Source of the DNA: Clostridium beijerinckii
Lineage (GTDB): Bacteria; Bacillota; Clostridia; Clostridiales; Clostridiaceae
Direction of reading: 5' to 3'
Length of the DNA: 64,000 bases
Assembly: GCF_036699995.1 (NCBI RefSeq)
Contig: NZ_CP144906.1
Coordinates: 561,501-625,500, forward strand
Part shown: positions 1 to 8,947 of the stretch, piece after piece
Layout: the number at the start of each line of letters is the position of its first letter
How positions within the stretch are numbered: position 1 is the first letter of the stretch
Position numbers and translations under genes: made by a program
The notes under the pieces: model-generated
Databases searched by the model: none
What the model was told of the DNA's origin: nothing
The model's input: only the letters and a program-made list of their open reading frames with translations

Positions 1-535
1 TATGAAAATAGATGTAGCATCAAGAAAAGTATTAATAGGGAATAAAGAAGGAGAAGTATGGACTTCAGGGCCAGCAATAAAACCAATAGCTTTAGCACTT
101 ATCAACAAAATTAAGAAAGCCCTTCCACAATGTGAAATAATTGGTGTAGGCGGGGTAGCTTCAGCAGAAGACGTAATAGAATTTTTACTTGCTGGAGCAA
201 CTGCAGTTCAAATGTTGTCTGCTGCTATGCTTAAAGGAAAGGATTTATATAAAAAGATAGTTGAAGATCTTCCAAGTGCTTTAGAAAAGTATGGATTTAA
301 CTCTATTGAAGAAGTATTAAATACTGAATTACAAACTGGTAATGTAAAGTATGATCCTATTTATCCATCTATTGATTACGACAAATGTGTTAACTGCAAA
401 TTATGCGAAAATATATGTCCATACTTTGCAATTAGCAGTAAAAATGAAAAAGTAGAAATGGACAAGAGTAAATGTTTTGGATGTGGATTATGTGAATCTA
501 AATGTCCAAAGAAAGCAATCAAAAACGTATTTTAA
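1..535 (+). CDS. PreA-like dihydropyrimidine/dihydroorotate dehydrogenase-type protein, 3' part
   Basis: This is the C-terminal 177 residues of a gene that begins before the window; the ATG at base 2 is probably internal. The visible part ends a flavin-binding TIM barrel: the segment GGVASAEDVIEFLLAGA (about residues 50-66) resembles the FMN phosphate site of PreA and class 1 dihydroorotate dehydrogenases. A two-cluster ferredoxin domain follows, with Cys 129, 132, 135, 139 and Cys 158, 161, 164, 168, each CxxCxxCxxxC. PreA-type proteins of about 400 residues with this tail reduce pyrimidines or serve as flavin/iron-sulfur redox partners. The gene lies 31 bases before a molybdenum hydroxylase operon, so a redox role for that enzyme is plausible but inferred. 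Confidence 0.8.
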   Translation, partial: MKIDVASRKVLIGNKEGEVWTSGPAIKPIALALINKIKKALPQCEIIGVGGVASAEDVIEFLLAGATAVQMLSAAMLKGKDLYKKIVEDLPSALEKYGFNSIEEVLNTELQTGNVKYDPIYPSIDYDKCVNCKLCENICPYFAISSKNEKVEMDKSKCFGCGLCESKCPKKAIKNVF

Positions 536-566
536 TTTTAGCTCCTTATGAAATGGAGGAAAGATT

Positions 567-2675
567 ATGGATAGTATAAGAAAATCAGTTATAAAAGCTG
601 ATCATAAAATTAAGGTAGACGGAAGTGCTAAATATATTGCGGATATTAAATTTAAAAATAGTTTATATGCTAAGACTCTTCGTTCAGAAAAATCAAAGGC
701 TGTTATAAAAAGAATTTTTATTCCTGAGTTAAAAGATGGTTATTATGTAGTTGAAGGAAAAGATGTTCCTGGCTTAAACAAGGTGAAGATAATTCAAAAT
801 GACATGTCGGTTTTTTCCGACAAAGAAGTTAATTATATAGGAGAACCGATCCTTTTAGTGTTAGGGCCGGATCTTGAAGAAGTTATAAGTATTTTAAATG
901 ATATTAAGGTTGAGTATGAAGAGGGCACTCCTGTTTTTGACATGAGAAATTCAACGGAAATATTTGATAAATATGAATACGAAAAAGGCAATATAGAAGA
1001 TGCAATTAAAAAATCTATAAAAGTAATAGAAGAAGAATTTTATACAGGATATCAAGAACAGGCTTACTTAGAAACTCAAGGATTAGTTGGAGATTATGAA
1101 GATGACAAGATTTCGGTATATGGAACTATGCAATGCCCATATTACGTTAAAGGTGCTGTTGTTCAAGCATTAGGATTTGAGGAAGATAAAGTAAGAATTG
1201 TACAAACTACAACTGGAGGTGGCTTTGGTGGTAAAGAAGATTATCCTTCTCTACTCGGAGCACAGGTTGCAGTGGCAGCTTATAAAGCTAAAAAACCAGT
1301 TAGGTTAATTTTAGATAGAGTTGAGGATATGGCATTTACAACTAAGAGGCATCCAGCTTTACTGAAATACAAAACGCTCCTTGATGAAAATAACAAAATA
1401 ATTGGGATGGATGTAGATATTATATTAAATGGTGGGGCATATGCGACTGTTTCTAGTGTGGTTCTCCAAAGAGCTTTGTTATGTGCTATAGGGGTTTATA
1501 ACATACCTAATATCAGAGTTAAAGGACGCGTAGTTAAAACAAATACTGTGCCTACCGGAGCATTTAGAGGCTTCGGTGGTCCACAAAGTATATTTGGAAT
1601 TGAAACACATATGGCTCATATAGCTAAAGAATTAGGATTCACTCCTTTAGAGTTAAAGAATAAGTATTTTGTAAAAACTGGTGATGATACTTGTACTGGC
1701 GGAAAGTTTACTTATGATGTAAAGCTTGAAGAAATGTTAGAAAAAGCTGAAAAAATAAGTGATTTTAGCAGAAAATATAAAAAGTATTCAAGTGAACAAG
1801 GGATTATGAGAAAGGGAATAGGAATGTCAATATTTCTACATGGATGCGGGTTTACTGGAAGCGGAGAGAGGGATTTTATTAAAGCCAAGGTAAAGTTATT
1901 AAAATATGAAAGTGGAGTTATTGAGATTCTAGTATCTAACACAGATATGGGACAAGGTCTACAAACAACATTTAAGAAAATTGTAGCAAAGGCTCTTGAT
2001 AAGAATTATCAAGATATAATTTATGAAAATCCAGATACAGATAGAGTGCCAGATTCAGGGCCAACTGTAGCTTCAAGATCAATTATGGTAGTAGGTAAGC
2101 TGCTTGAAAGAGCTGCTTTAAGACTAAAAGAAAATTGGGTTGATGGAAAAGAACAAATAATAGAAGAAAATTATAAACACCCAGATTTAATACCTTGGAA
2201 TATAACGAAATTTAATGGTGATGCTTATCCAAGTTATTCATGGGGAATAAATGTTGTAGAAGTTGAGATTAATACGGTAACAGCTGTTACTGAAGTAACT
2301 GGAATATATACAGTTTTTGATATTGGAATTCCAATTGATGAAACTATAATGGAAGGACAAATACAAGGGGGAGTTATACAAGGCCTTGGGTATGGTTCTT
2401 GCGAAAACATGGAATACGACAAGGTGGGAAAAGTTAGGCAACATAGCATAACTGACTATATTATCCCAACTGCAAAGGATGTTGTAAATATTAAAAATGA
2501 ATTAGTAGATAATCCATGTGATCTTGGCCCATTTGGAGCTAAGGGAGCTGGGGAGCTAACTTTAGTAGGAACTGCGCCAGCTTATGCAAATGCAATAGAA
2601 AATGCACTAGGAGTAAAAGTGAATAGATTGCCTGTAACTCCAGAATGGATAATGGAGGCGATAGTAAATGAGTAA
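567..2675 (+). CDS. xdhA: xanthine dehydrogenase-type molybdopterin-binding subunit
   Basis: A 702-residue large subunit of a molybdenum hydroxylase, which oxidises purines such as hypoxanthine or xanthine at the Mo centre. Hallmarks are GGGFGGKED (residues 217-225), GAFRGFG (331-337) and GAKGAGE (657-663), whose Glu663 aligns with the catalytic base of the family. The length is near that of separate-subunit XdhA proteins (about 750). The ATG follows a GGAGGA site. The last 8 bases overlap the 2Fe-2S subunit gene, so the subunits are translationally coupled. Substrate specificity cannot be read from sequence; xanthine/hypoxanthine is inferred from the purine-type transporter downstream. Whether this enzyme also carries labile selenium is unknown. 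Confidence 0.88.
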   Translation: MDSIRKSVIKADHKIKVDGSAKYIADIKFKNSLYAKTLRSEKSKAVIKRIFIPELKDGYYVVEGKDVPGLNKVKIIQNDMSVFSDKEVNYIGEPILLVLGPDLEEVISILNDIKVEYEEGTPVFDMRNSTEIFDKYEYEKGNIEDAIKKSIKVIEEEFYTGYQEQAYLETQGLVGDYEDDKISVYGTMQCPYYVKGAVVQALGFEEDKVRIVQTTTGGGFGGKEDYPSLLGAQVAVAAYKAKKPVRLILDRVEDMAFTTKRHPALLKYKTLLDENNKIIGMDVDIILNGGAYATVSSVVLQRALLCAIGVYNIPNIRVKGRVVKTNTVPTGAFRGFGGPQSIFGIETHMAHIAKELGFTPLELKNKYFVKTGDDTCTGGKFTYDVKLEEMLEKAEKISDFSRKYKKYSSEQGIMRKGIGMSIFLHGCGFTGSGERDFIKAKVKLLKYESGVIEILVSNTDMGQGLQTTFKKIVAKALDKNYQDIIYENPDTDRVPDSGPTVASRSIMVVGKLLERAALRLKENWVDGKEQIIEENYKHPDLIPWNITKFNGDAYPSYSWGINVVEVEINTVTAVTEVTGIYTVFDIGIPIDETIMEGQIQGGVIQGLGYGSCENMEYDKVGKVRQHSITDYIIPTAKDVVNIKNELVDNPCDLGPFGAKGAGELTLVGTAPAYANAIENALGVKVNRLPVTPEWIMEAIVNE

Positions 2676-3144
2676 TACAATTACATTAAAGATAAATAAT
2701 AAAACAATAGCTACAGAAGAGAGTTCTGCAAAGAGACTTTTAGATTTCCTTCGAGAAGATTTGGATATAACGGGTCCAAAGGAAGGCTGTGGTGAAGGGG
2801 AATGCGGTGCTTGTGCTGTAATTATAGATAAAGAATTAATTAATTCTTGTTTAGTAACAATTGGCTCTGTACAAGGAAAAGAGATTATAACGGTTGAGGG
2901 ATTAAAAGGGACAAAACAATTCGGTGTCTTGGAAAGGTGCTTTGCAGAAGCAGGGGCTGTACAATGTGGTTTCTGTACACCAGGAATGATAATGGCAGCA
3001 CATGCACTGTTATCTAAAATTCCAAGGCCAACAGAAGATGATGTCAGAAATGGAATTTCAGGAAATTTATGCAGATGTACAGGATATAACATGATTATTA
3101 ATGCAATACTTATGGCATCTAAAAGAGGTGATGGGTTATGGTAA
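2668..3144 (+). CDS. xdhC: xanthine dehydrogenase-type 2Fe-2S subunit
   Basis: The 158-residue small iron-sulfur subunit carries electrons from the Mo site to the FAD subunit. The N-terminal plant-ferredoxin-like cluster motif is CGEGECGAC followed by a later Cys, and the C-terminal helical 2Fe-2S domain has CGFC and CRCTGY. Size and motifs fit the small subunit of the CO dehydrogenase/xanthine dehydrogenase family. The ATG overlaps the end of the molybdopterin subunit gene by 8 bases, and the next gene starts 7 bases before this one ends. The three subunits are therefore made from one tightly coupled message. The symbol follows E. coli XdhC usage and should not be confused with the XdhC accessory factor at 18075-19118. 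Confidence 0.88.
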   Translation: MSNTITLKINNKTIATEESSAKRLLDFLREDLDITGPKEGCGEGECGACAVIIDKELINSCLVTIGSVQGKEIITVEGLKGTKQFGVLERCFAEAGAVQCGFCTPGMIMAAHALLSKIPRPTEDDVRNGISGNLCRCTGYNMIINAILMASKRGDGLW

Positions 3145-3980
3145 ATGGATATTTACCAAAAGATTTGGATGAAGCATTAAAAATATTAAATGAAAAAGAT
3201 GTAACTATTTATGCCGGAGGAACTGACCTAATGGTTAGGAATAAAAATGCTGCATCACTTCTCCCAAAATTTAATAAAGACTTGTTATATATAGGAGATT
3301 TAAAAGAACTAAAAGGAATTAAAGAGTCGGATGATAGCTTAGAAATAGGAGCAGCCTGTACTCTATCAGCGCTTTTAAGAGCAAAAGGGATTCCAGAAGT
3401 GTTAAAAGAGTCCATAAGACAAATAGCATCACCAGCTATAAGAAATATGGGGACTATTGGAGGAAATATATGTAATGCATCTCCGGCTGGGGATACCTTA
3501 CCTATACTATATGCATTAGATGCGAAGCTTAAATTGGTTGGCGAAAGTTCATCAAGAGAAGTTCATATAGAAGATTTTATATTAGGACCAAGGAAAATTA
3601 TCCTTGAAAGAACTGAAATTTTAAAAAGCATAATTATACCAAAAGCAGAATTCAATAAAGTATATTATGAAAAAGTTGGAGCTAGAAAAGCTTCTGCTAT
3701 ATCAAAACTTTCTTTTATTGGTCTTGCAGAAGTAAAAGATGGAAAAGTAAAAGACATAAGAATTGCAATAGGTTCAGTGGCTCCTAAGGTAGTCAGAGTA
3801 ATAGAGGCAGAAAATTTTATAAAAGAAAAAAATCTAGAGGATATAAAATCAGAGATGGAAGAAATACGCAACATTTATTCTAAAGAAATAATCCCTATTG
3901 ATGATCAAAGATCCACAGCTGTTTATAGAAAAACAGTAGCTTTAAGGCTTATTCAATATTTTTTAAATATTAGGATATAG
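3138..3980 (+). CDS. xdhB: xanthine dehydrogenase-type FAD-binding subunit
   Basis: The 280-residue medium subunit takes electrons to FAD and on to NAD or ferredoxin. The N-terminal FAD domain shows YAGGTDLM (about residue 25) and the second flavin loop NMGTIGGNICNASPAGD (about residues 105-121). The C-terminal CO_deh_flav_C domain ends in a YRKTVALRL helix. The length is typical for the family. The start ATG overlaps the 2Fe-2S gene by 7 bases and follows an AGAGGTG site. It completes a Mo/2Fe-2S/FAD set in the order large, small, medium. A BMP-type transporter starts 30 bases downstream, probably in the same operon. Confidence 0.88.
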   Translation: MVNGYLPKDLDEALKILNEKDVTIYAGGTDLMVRNKNAASLLPKFNKDLLYIGDLKELKGIKESDDSLEIGAACTLSALLRAKGIPEVLKESIRQIASPAIRNMGTIGGNICNASPAGDTLPILYALDAKLKLVGESSSREVHIEDFILGPRKIILERTEILKSIIIPKAEFNKVYYEKVGARKASAISKLSFIGLAEVKDGKVKDIRIAIGSVAPKVVRVIEAENFIKEKNLEDIKSEMEEIRNIYSKEIIPIDDQRSTAVYRKTVALRLIQYFLNIRI

Positions 3981-4010
3981 AGCAAATTAATTTTAAAGGG
4001 GGAAATAGTT

Positions 4011-5150
4011 ATGAATAAGAACATCAAAAAGAAATTACTAACAGTAATTGCTGCAGTAGCATGTTCTACTATGCTGCTAGTTGGATGTGGGTCAGCATCT
4101 ACACAAACTTCAAAAGATGATGGAAAGGAAACAAAGACAGAGGCTTCGGGCGAAAAGCTTAAGGTAGGATTCATTTATATTGGATCAGCTTCGGATGGAG
4201 GGTATAGCCAAGCACACGATAATGGTCGTAAATATTTAGAAGAAAAGCTTCCAAATGTTGAGACTATAGTTAAAGAATCTGTACCGGAAGGTCAAGAAGT
4301 AGAAAAAGTTGCTACAGATATGATTGATCAAGGTGCTAAGGTGATTTTTGCAACCTCTTTTGGATATATGGATTATATAGAAAAAGTATCAAAAGAATAT
4401 CCAGACGTAAAGTTTTTCCACTGCTCGGGGTATAAGACAACTGATAATATGAGCACATATTTTGGTAGAGAATATCAAGCTAGATATCTTACAGGAATCG
4501 TAGCAGGGATGAAGAGTAAAAACGGTAAAATTGGTTATGTAGCAGCATTCCCTATTCCAGAAGTTGTTAGAGCAACGAATGCATTTGCTTTAGGGGTAAG
4601 ATCAGTAAATCCAAATGCAGTAGTAAAGGTAACTTGGACTAACACATGGTATGATCCAGCAAAAGAAAAAGAAGCTGCTATATCATTGCTTGATCAAGGT
4701 GTAGACGTAATTGGGCAATACCAAGATACTACAGCTGCACAACAAGCAGCAGAAGAAAGAGGCGCGTTCTCTATTGGATCTGATTTAGATATGTCAGCAT
4801 CAGCGCCAAAGGCTAATATGACAAGTGCTGTTTGGAATTGGGGTACTTATTATGTAGAAGCTGTTAAAACTGTTATGGATGGAAAGTTTAAATCAGAAAG
4901 CTACTGGGGTGGTATAGATACAGGAATAGTTGACATAGCACCATTAACTAAGAATGCACCAGAAGGAGCACAAGCAAAAGTTGACGAAGCTAAAGCAAAA
5001 ATGGTAAGCAAATCTTGGGATGTATTTACAGGACCAATCAAAGATCAATCAGGAGCTATAAAGGTTGCTGAAGGTCAAAAAATGACAGATAAGGAATTGC
5101 TAAGCTTTGACTGGCTTGTTGAAGGAGTAGAAGGTCAAATTAGTAAATAA
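4011..5150 (+). CDS. BMP-family purine/nucleoside-binding lipoprotein
   Basis: A 379-residue extracellular substrate-binding lipoprotein of an ABC importer. The signal peptide ends in the lipobox LVGC with lipid-carrying Cys26, followed by a Ser/Thr/Lys linker. The mature part starts KVGFIYIGSASDGG, the usual opening of BMP (PnrA/TmpC-like) proteins, which bind nucleosides or related purines. An AAAGGGGGA ribosome site precedes the ATG. It sits between the Mo hydroxylase subunits and its own ATPase and permeases, so the ligand is probably a purine base or nucleoside feeding the hydroxylase (inference). The exact ligand cannot be told from sequence. Confidence 0.85.
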   Translation: MNKNIKKKLLTVIAAVACSTMLLVGCGSASTQTSKDDGKETKTEASGEKLKVGFIYIGSASDGGYSQAHDNGRKYLEEKLPNVETIVKESVPEGQEVEKVATDMIDQGAKVIFATSFGYMDYIEKVSKEYPDVKFFHCSGYKTTDNMSTYFGREYQARYLTGIVAGMKSKNGKIGYVAAFPIPEVVRATNAFALGVRSVNPNAVVKVTWTNTWYDPAKEKEAAISLLDQGVDVIGQYQDTTAAQQAAEERGAFSIGSDLDMSASAPKANMTSAVWNWGTYYVEAVKTVMDGKFKSESYWGGIDTGIVDIAPLTKNAPEGAQAKVDEAKAKMVSKSWDVFTGPIKDQSGAIKVAEGQKMTDKELLSFDWLVEGVEGQISK

Positions 5151-5173
5151 TAATGAGGAAAGAAGGTCTCTTT

Positions 5174-6751
5174 ATGGAACAATGTGTGAGTGTTGAACTA
5201 AAAAAAATAACAAAGACTTTTGGATCTGTCATAGCTAATGAAGATGTAGATTTAAAGGTACAAAGTGGAGAAATTCATGCACTCCTCGGAGAAAATGGGG
5301 CTGGAAAGAGTACTCTAATGAACATGCTATCAGGAATTTACAATCCTGATAGTGGTTCAATTTATATAAGAGGAAAAAGAGTTCAGTTTAAATCTCCAAA
5401 GGAATCCATTGAATGTGGAATAGGTATGGTTCACCAACATTTTAAATTAGTTGAGAGATTTACGGCAAAAGAGAATATAATTGCTGGTAATAAGGGAAAA
5501 TTTTTTACCAAAAATAAAGAAGTAGATCAAAACATACTAAGCTTATGCGAGAAATATAATCTACAAATAGATTTAAAAAAAAGAGTAAGTGAAATGTCTA
5601 TAGCTGAAAAACAAATGCTAGAAATAATTAAAGTATTGTATAAAGGTGCAAATATTTTAATACTAGATGAGCCAACAGCGGTACTAATGCCTCAAGAAGT
5701 AGGTAGACTATTTAATATAGTAAAACGAATGAAAGAACAAGGATGTGCAGTTATAATAATAACTCACAAGCTGCATGAAGTAATGGCTATATGTGATAAA
5801 GTATCAGTATTAAGAAAAGGAAAAAACATAAAGACTTTAAATATAGCTGATACAAACGTAAATGAATTAACAGAGCTTATGGTAGGGTATAAAAGCGATT
5901 TGAAGATAGATAAAGTATCATCAAATAAAAATACATTGATATACGATGTAAAAAATATTTCAGTCAGAAATAAATTAGGAGTACAAGTACTTAAAAATAT
6001 TAGCTTCAGTATGAATGAAGGAGAAATTTTAGGAGTAGCTGGAGTTGCGGGAAGTGGTCAAAAAGAGCTTTGCGAAGCTTTATTTGGATTACAGAAAGTA
6101 GAGAGTGGAAATCTTATATTTAAAGGAGAAGATATTACTAATAAATCTCCAAGAGAAGTTTATAAAAAGGGAATTAAAATGGGACTTATACCAGAAGATA
6201 GATTAGGTATGGGTTTAGTTGGAAGTATGGGTATTGTTGATAATTTATTACTTAGAAAATATTATGATCAAAAAGGATTGTTCTTAAAAAGAAATGAATT
6301 AACAGATATTGCTACAAGTATGGTTGAACAGTTAGAGATAAAAACGCCAGGCATAGACCATCCAGTAAAGCAATTATCAGGTGGAAATATACAAAAAATA
6401 TTATTAGGTAGGGAAATAAGTTTAAGCCCAGATATACTTATTACTTCATATGCAGTAAGAGGATTAGATATTGGGGCTACATATCAGATATATGATCTTT
6501 TAAATAAGGAAAAGGAAAAAGGAGTATCTATATTATTTGTGGGAGAAGACTTAGATGTTCTTTTGGAACTATGTGATAGAATAATGGTTTTATGTGGCGG
6601 AAAATTAATAGGTATTGTAAATACAAAAGATGCAACAAAAGAACAAATTGGTATGATGATGGCAGGACATATGGAAGAAGCAGCTTTGGATTTTAAAGAT
6701 AATAAAATTGAAAAAGTAACGAGTGTGAAAGGAGGAGGCTTATATGATTAG
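5174..6751 (+). CDS. nucleoside-type ABC transporter ATP-binding protein (two NBDs)
   Basis: A 525-residue protein with two fused nucleotide-binding domains, as in YufO/RbsA-type importers. The first domain has Walker A GENGAGKST (residues 39-47) and Walker B LILDEPTAV. The second has an altered Walker A region (GVAGSGQKE), a good LSGGN signature and ITSYAVRGLD where family members usually read AQPTRGLD. The first signature reads MSIAEKQ, lacking the usual Gly. I chose ATG 5174, which follows AAGAAGGT, over an in-frame ATG at 5153 that would lie almost against the previous stop. The end overlaps the permease gene by 8 bases. Confidence 0.85.
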   Translation: MEQCVSVELKKITKTFGSVIANEDVDLKVQSGEIHALLGENGAGKSTLMNMLSGIYNPDSGSIYIRGKRVQFKSPKESIECGIGMVHQHFKLVERFTAKENIIAGNKGKFFTKNKEVDQNILSLCEKYNLQIDLKKRVSEMSIAEKQMLEIIKVLYKGANILILDEPTAVLMPQEVGRLFNIVKRMKEQGCAVIIITHKLHEVMAICDKVSVLRKGKNIKTLNIADTNVNELTELMVGYKSDLKIDKVSSNKNTLIYDVKNISVRNKLGVQVLKNISFSMNEGEILGVAGVAGSGQKELCEALFGLQKVESGNLIFKGEDITNKSPREVYKKGIKMGLIPEDRLGMGLVGSMGIVDNLLLRKYYDQKGLFLKRNELTDIATSMVEQLEIKTPGIDHPVKQLSGGNIQKILLGREISLSPDILITSYAVRGLDIGATYQIYDLLNKEKEKGVSILFVGEDLDVLLELCDRIMVLCGGKLIGIVNTKDATKEQIGMMMAGHMEEAALDFKDNKIEKVTSVKGGGLYD

Positions 6752-7853
6752 AATGAGAATAGTAAAAGCAAAGAAGCTAAGTAAGAAAAAGAAGATATTG
6801 CTTCAAGTATTTGCAGTTTTACTGGCTTTAGTATTAACTGGTATTTTCATTTTGCTTATGGGTCATGATCCTATTAAAGTTTATGTGTCAATGTTAGATG
6901 GATCTTTTGGAAGTGGACATAGAATTAAGGAGACGATTGTAAAAACAATACCTCTCGTTATAGCTGGATTAGGTATCGGAATAGCATTTAAAATGAAGTT
7001 TTGGAATATTGGAGGAGAAGGACAAATGCTCATGGGAGGATTTGGCGCAACTTTTATAGCTTTAAATTTTAAGGATTCTCCTAAATTTCTAGTAATAATT
7101 TTAATGATAATAGTGGGGATGATTTGCGGAGGTTTATGGGCTTTATTTGCAGGAATTTTAAAGTCAAGATTTAATACAAATGAAACTATAATAACACTAA
7201 TGTTGAACTATATTGCTTTAAAATGGATTGTTTATCTTCAATATGAACTTTGGAAAGATCCAGCATCACTCGGGTTTCCAAAGATAGCTAATTTTAGTGA
7301 TAATGCAACCTTGCCAAAGGTATTTGGCATTCATATAGGGTGGGTAATAGCGCTTATTTTAGTAATAGTAGTACATGCATTCTTGAATTACACAAAGAAG
7401 GGATATGAAATTTCTGTACTTGGAGAAAGTGAAAATACCGCTAAATATTCTGGAATGAGTGTAAAAAAGATAATACTATTAACAACTTTTATAAGTGGTG
7501 CATTAGTTGGACTTGCGGGTGTTATCCAAGCTTCTGCTGTTACAAATACACTTAGTACCCAATTGACTTCTAATGTAGGTAACACTGCAATAATAATATC
7601 TTGGCTTTCAGGGCTTAATTCTATATGGACTCTATTAGTTTCCGTAGCTTTTGCTGTTTTGATTCAGGGGGCATCTTATATACAAACAGCATTTCAAATA
7701 CCTCAAGCTGCAGCAGATATCATACAAGCTATGATTTTGTTTTGTGTATTAGGATGTCAATTCTTCTTACAATATAAAGTTGTAATTGAAATTTCAACTA
7801 AATCCGAAAGTGAAGTAGATGTGACTAAGGGAGGTGAAACATATGGACATTAG
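6744..7853 (+). CDS. nucleoside-type ABC transporter permease (YufP-like)
   Basis: A 369-residue polytopic membrane protein of the BPD_transp_2 family. It begins with a basic cytoplasmic stretch (KAKKLSKKKKILL), then a first membrane helix. Typical family segments are KFWNIGGEGQMLMGG (about residue 90) and the coupling-loop region GYEISVLGESENTAKYSG (about residue 215). It pairs with the shorter permease downstream to form the channel. A GGAGGAGG site precedes the ATG, which overlaps the ATPase gene. The last 11 bases overlap the chosen start of the next permease, so coupling is tight. The substrate class is inferred from the BMP-type binding protein. Confidence 0.85.
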   Translation: MIRMRIVKAKKLSKKKKILLQVFAVLLALVLTGIFILLMGHDPIKVYVSMLDGSFGSGHRIKETIVKTIPLVIAGLGIGIAFKMKFWNIGGEGQMLMGGFGATFIALNFKDSPKFLVIILMIIVGMICGGLWALFAGILKSRFNTNETIITLMLNYIALKWIVYLQYELWKDPASLGFPKIANFSDNATLPKVFGIHIGWVIALILVIVVHAFLNYTKKGYEISVLGESENTAKYSGMSVKKIILLTTFISGALVGLAGVIQASAVTNTLSTQLTSNVGNTAIIISWLSGLNSIWTLLVSVAFAVLIQGASYIQTAFQIPQAAADIIQAMILFCVLGCQFFLQYKVVIEISTKSESEVDVTKGGETYGH

Positions 7854-8775
7854 TTTGTTTTTATCATCAGCGGTTATAGCAGGAACACCATTGCTTTTCG
7901 CCACACTTGGATGTATTTTGGGAGAAAAGGTTGGAAACTTAAATTTAGGAATTGAAGGCATGATGTTAATGGGTGCTATTGGCGGATTTATATTGGGTTA
8001 CACAACAGGAAATGTGTTTTTAGCACTTTTATTTAGTATGTTACTTGGTGCTATTGGATCACTAATATACTCTATTCTTACAGTATCGCTTAGAGCAAGC
8101 CAAGTTGTTACAGGTCTTGCATTAACAATATTCGGGAGTGGATTTTCAAGTTTTATTGGAAAAGATTATGTTGGACAAGTATTATCAGATAATCTTAAAA
8201 ATATTTTGGCACCTATAAAAATACCTTTAATAAGTGATATACCTGTTATAGGGTCAGCTTTATTTAATCAAAGCATGTTTGTGTACTTAGGATATATATG
8301 CGCTATATTAATTTATTTTTATCTTAATTTTACAAAGTATGGGCTGAATATGAAAATGATTGGAGAAAATCCTTATGCAGCAGATGCAGCTGGAATAAAT
8401 GTTTCACTATATAAATATATTAATTTATTAATTGGTGGGGCTTTATGTGGACTTGGTGGAAGCTTTTTATCTTTAGTTTACATACCTTCATGGCAGGAAA
8501 ATGTAACAGCAGGTAGAGGGTGGATTGCTGTAGCATTAGTAATTTTTATCGGATGGAGTCCTGTAAAAGCTATTTTTGGGGCTATTTTGTTTGGTGGATT
8601 AGATATACTAGGGCTAAGATTGCAAGGAACAGGAATAGAAGTAAACCAATATTTTATAACAATGCTTCCGTATGCAACTACAATAATAGTATTGGTCTTA
8701 GGCGGATTAAAGAAGAATAATTTAAATTCATCACCACAGGCTCTCGGAGAAGCATACTTTAGAGAAGACAGGTAA
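7843..8775 (+). CDS. nucleoside-type ABC transporter permease (YufQ-like)
   Basis: A 310-residue second permease of the importer. The N-terminal region has the family segment GEKVGNLNLGIEGMMLMG (about residues 27-44) and the later coupling loop KYGLNMKMIGENPYAADAAG. I chose ATG 7843, placed just after a GGGAGGTGA site. A GTG at 7834 is in frame but lies inside that site. This is the last gene of the operon: a strong hairpin terminator lies 43 bases downstream. With the binding protein and ATPase it makes a complete importer. Confidence 0.85.
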   Translation: MDISLFLSSAVIAGTPLLFATLGCILGEKVGNLNLGIEGMMLMGAIGGFILGYTTGNVFLALLFSMLLGAIGSLIYSILTVSLRASQVVTGLALTIFGSGFSSFIGKDYVGQVLSDNLKNILAPIKIPLISDIPVIGSALFNQSMFVYLGYICAILIYFYLNFTKYGLNMKMIGENPYAADAAGINVSLYKYINLLIGGALCGLGGSFLSLVYIPSWQENVTAGRGWIAVALVIFIGWSPVKAIFGAILFGGLDILGLRLQGTGIEVNQYFITMLPYATTIIVLVLGGLKKNNLNSSPQALGEAYFREDR

Positions 8776-8818
8776 AAAATCAAGTTAGAATCTGATAACT
8801 AACAGTTAATAATAAATG

Positions 8819-8848
8819 AAGAAAAGCCTATATGGGCTTTTCTTTAAA
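8819..8848 (+). terminator. rho-independent terminator after the purine transporter operon
   Basis: A perfect 10-bp stem (8819-8828 with 8835-8844, AAGAAAAGCC against GGCTTTTCTT) has a 6-base loop and runs into a T-rich tail. It separates the xanthine dehydrogenase/transporter operon from the selenium locus. Confidence 0.75.
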
Positions 8849-8947
8849 TATACATAATTAGAAGTTTCGTTTAGAGTTTAATCCAATTTGATCTGTATGA
8901 ATTTATAGCTGTTGAATTATCAATGTTTTATGAGAGAGGTGCTTTAA

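Noticed and set aside
1712..2449. Opposite-strand ORFs inside xdhA, and similar ones across the window
   Set aside because: They are antisense shadows of well-supported genes with no ribosome sites and no family match.
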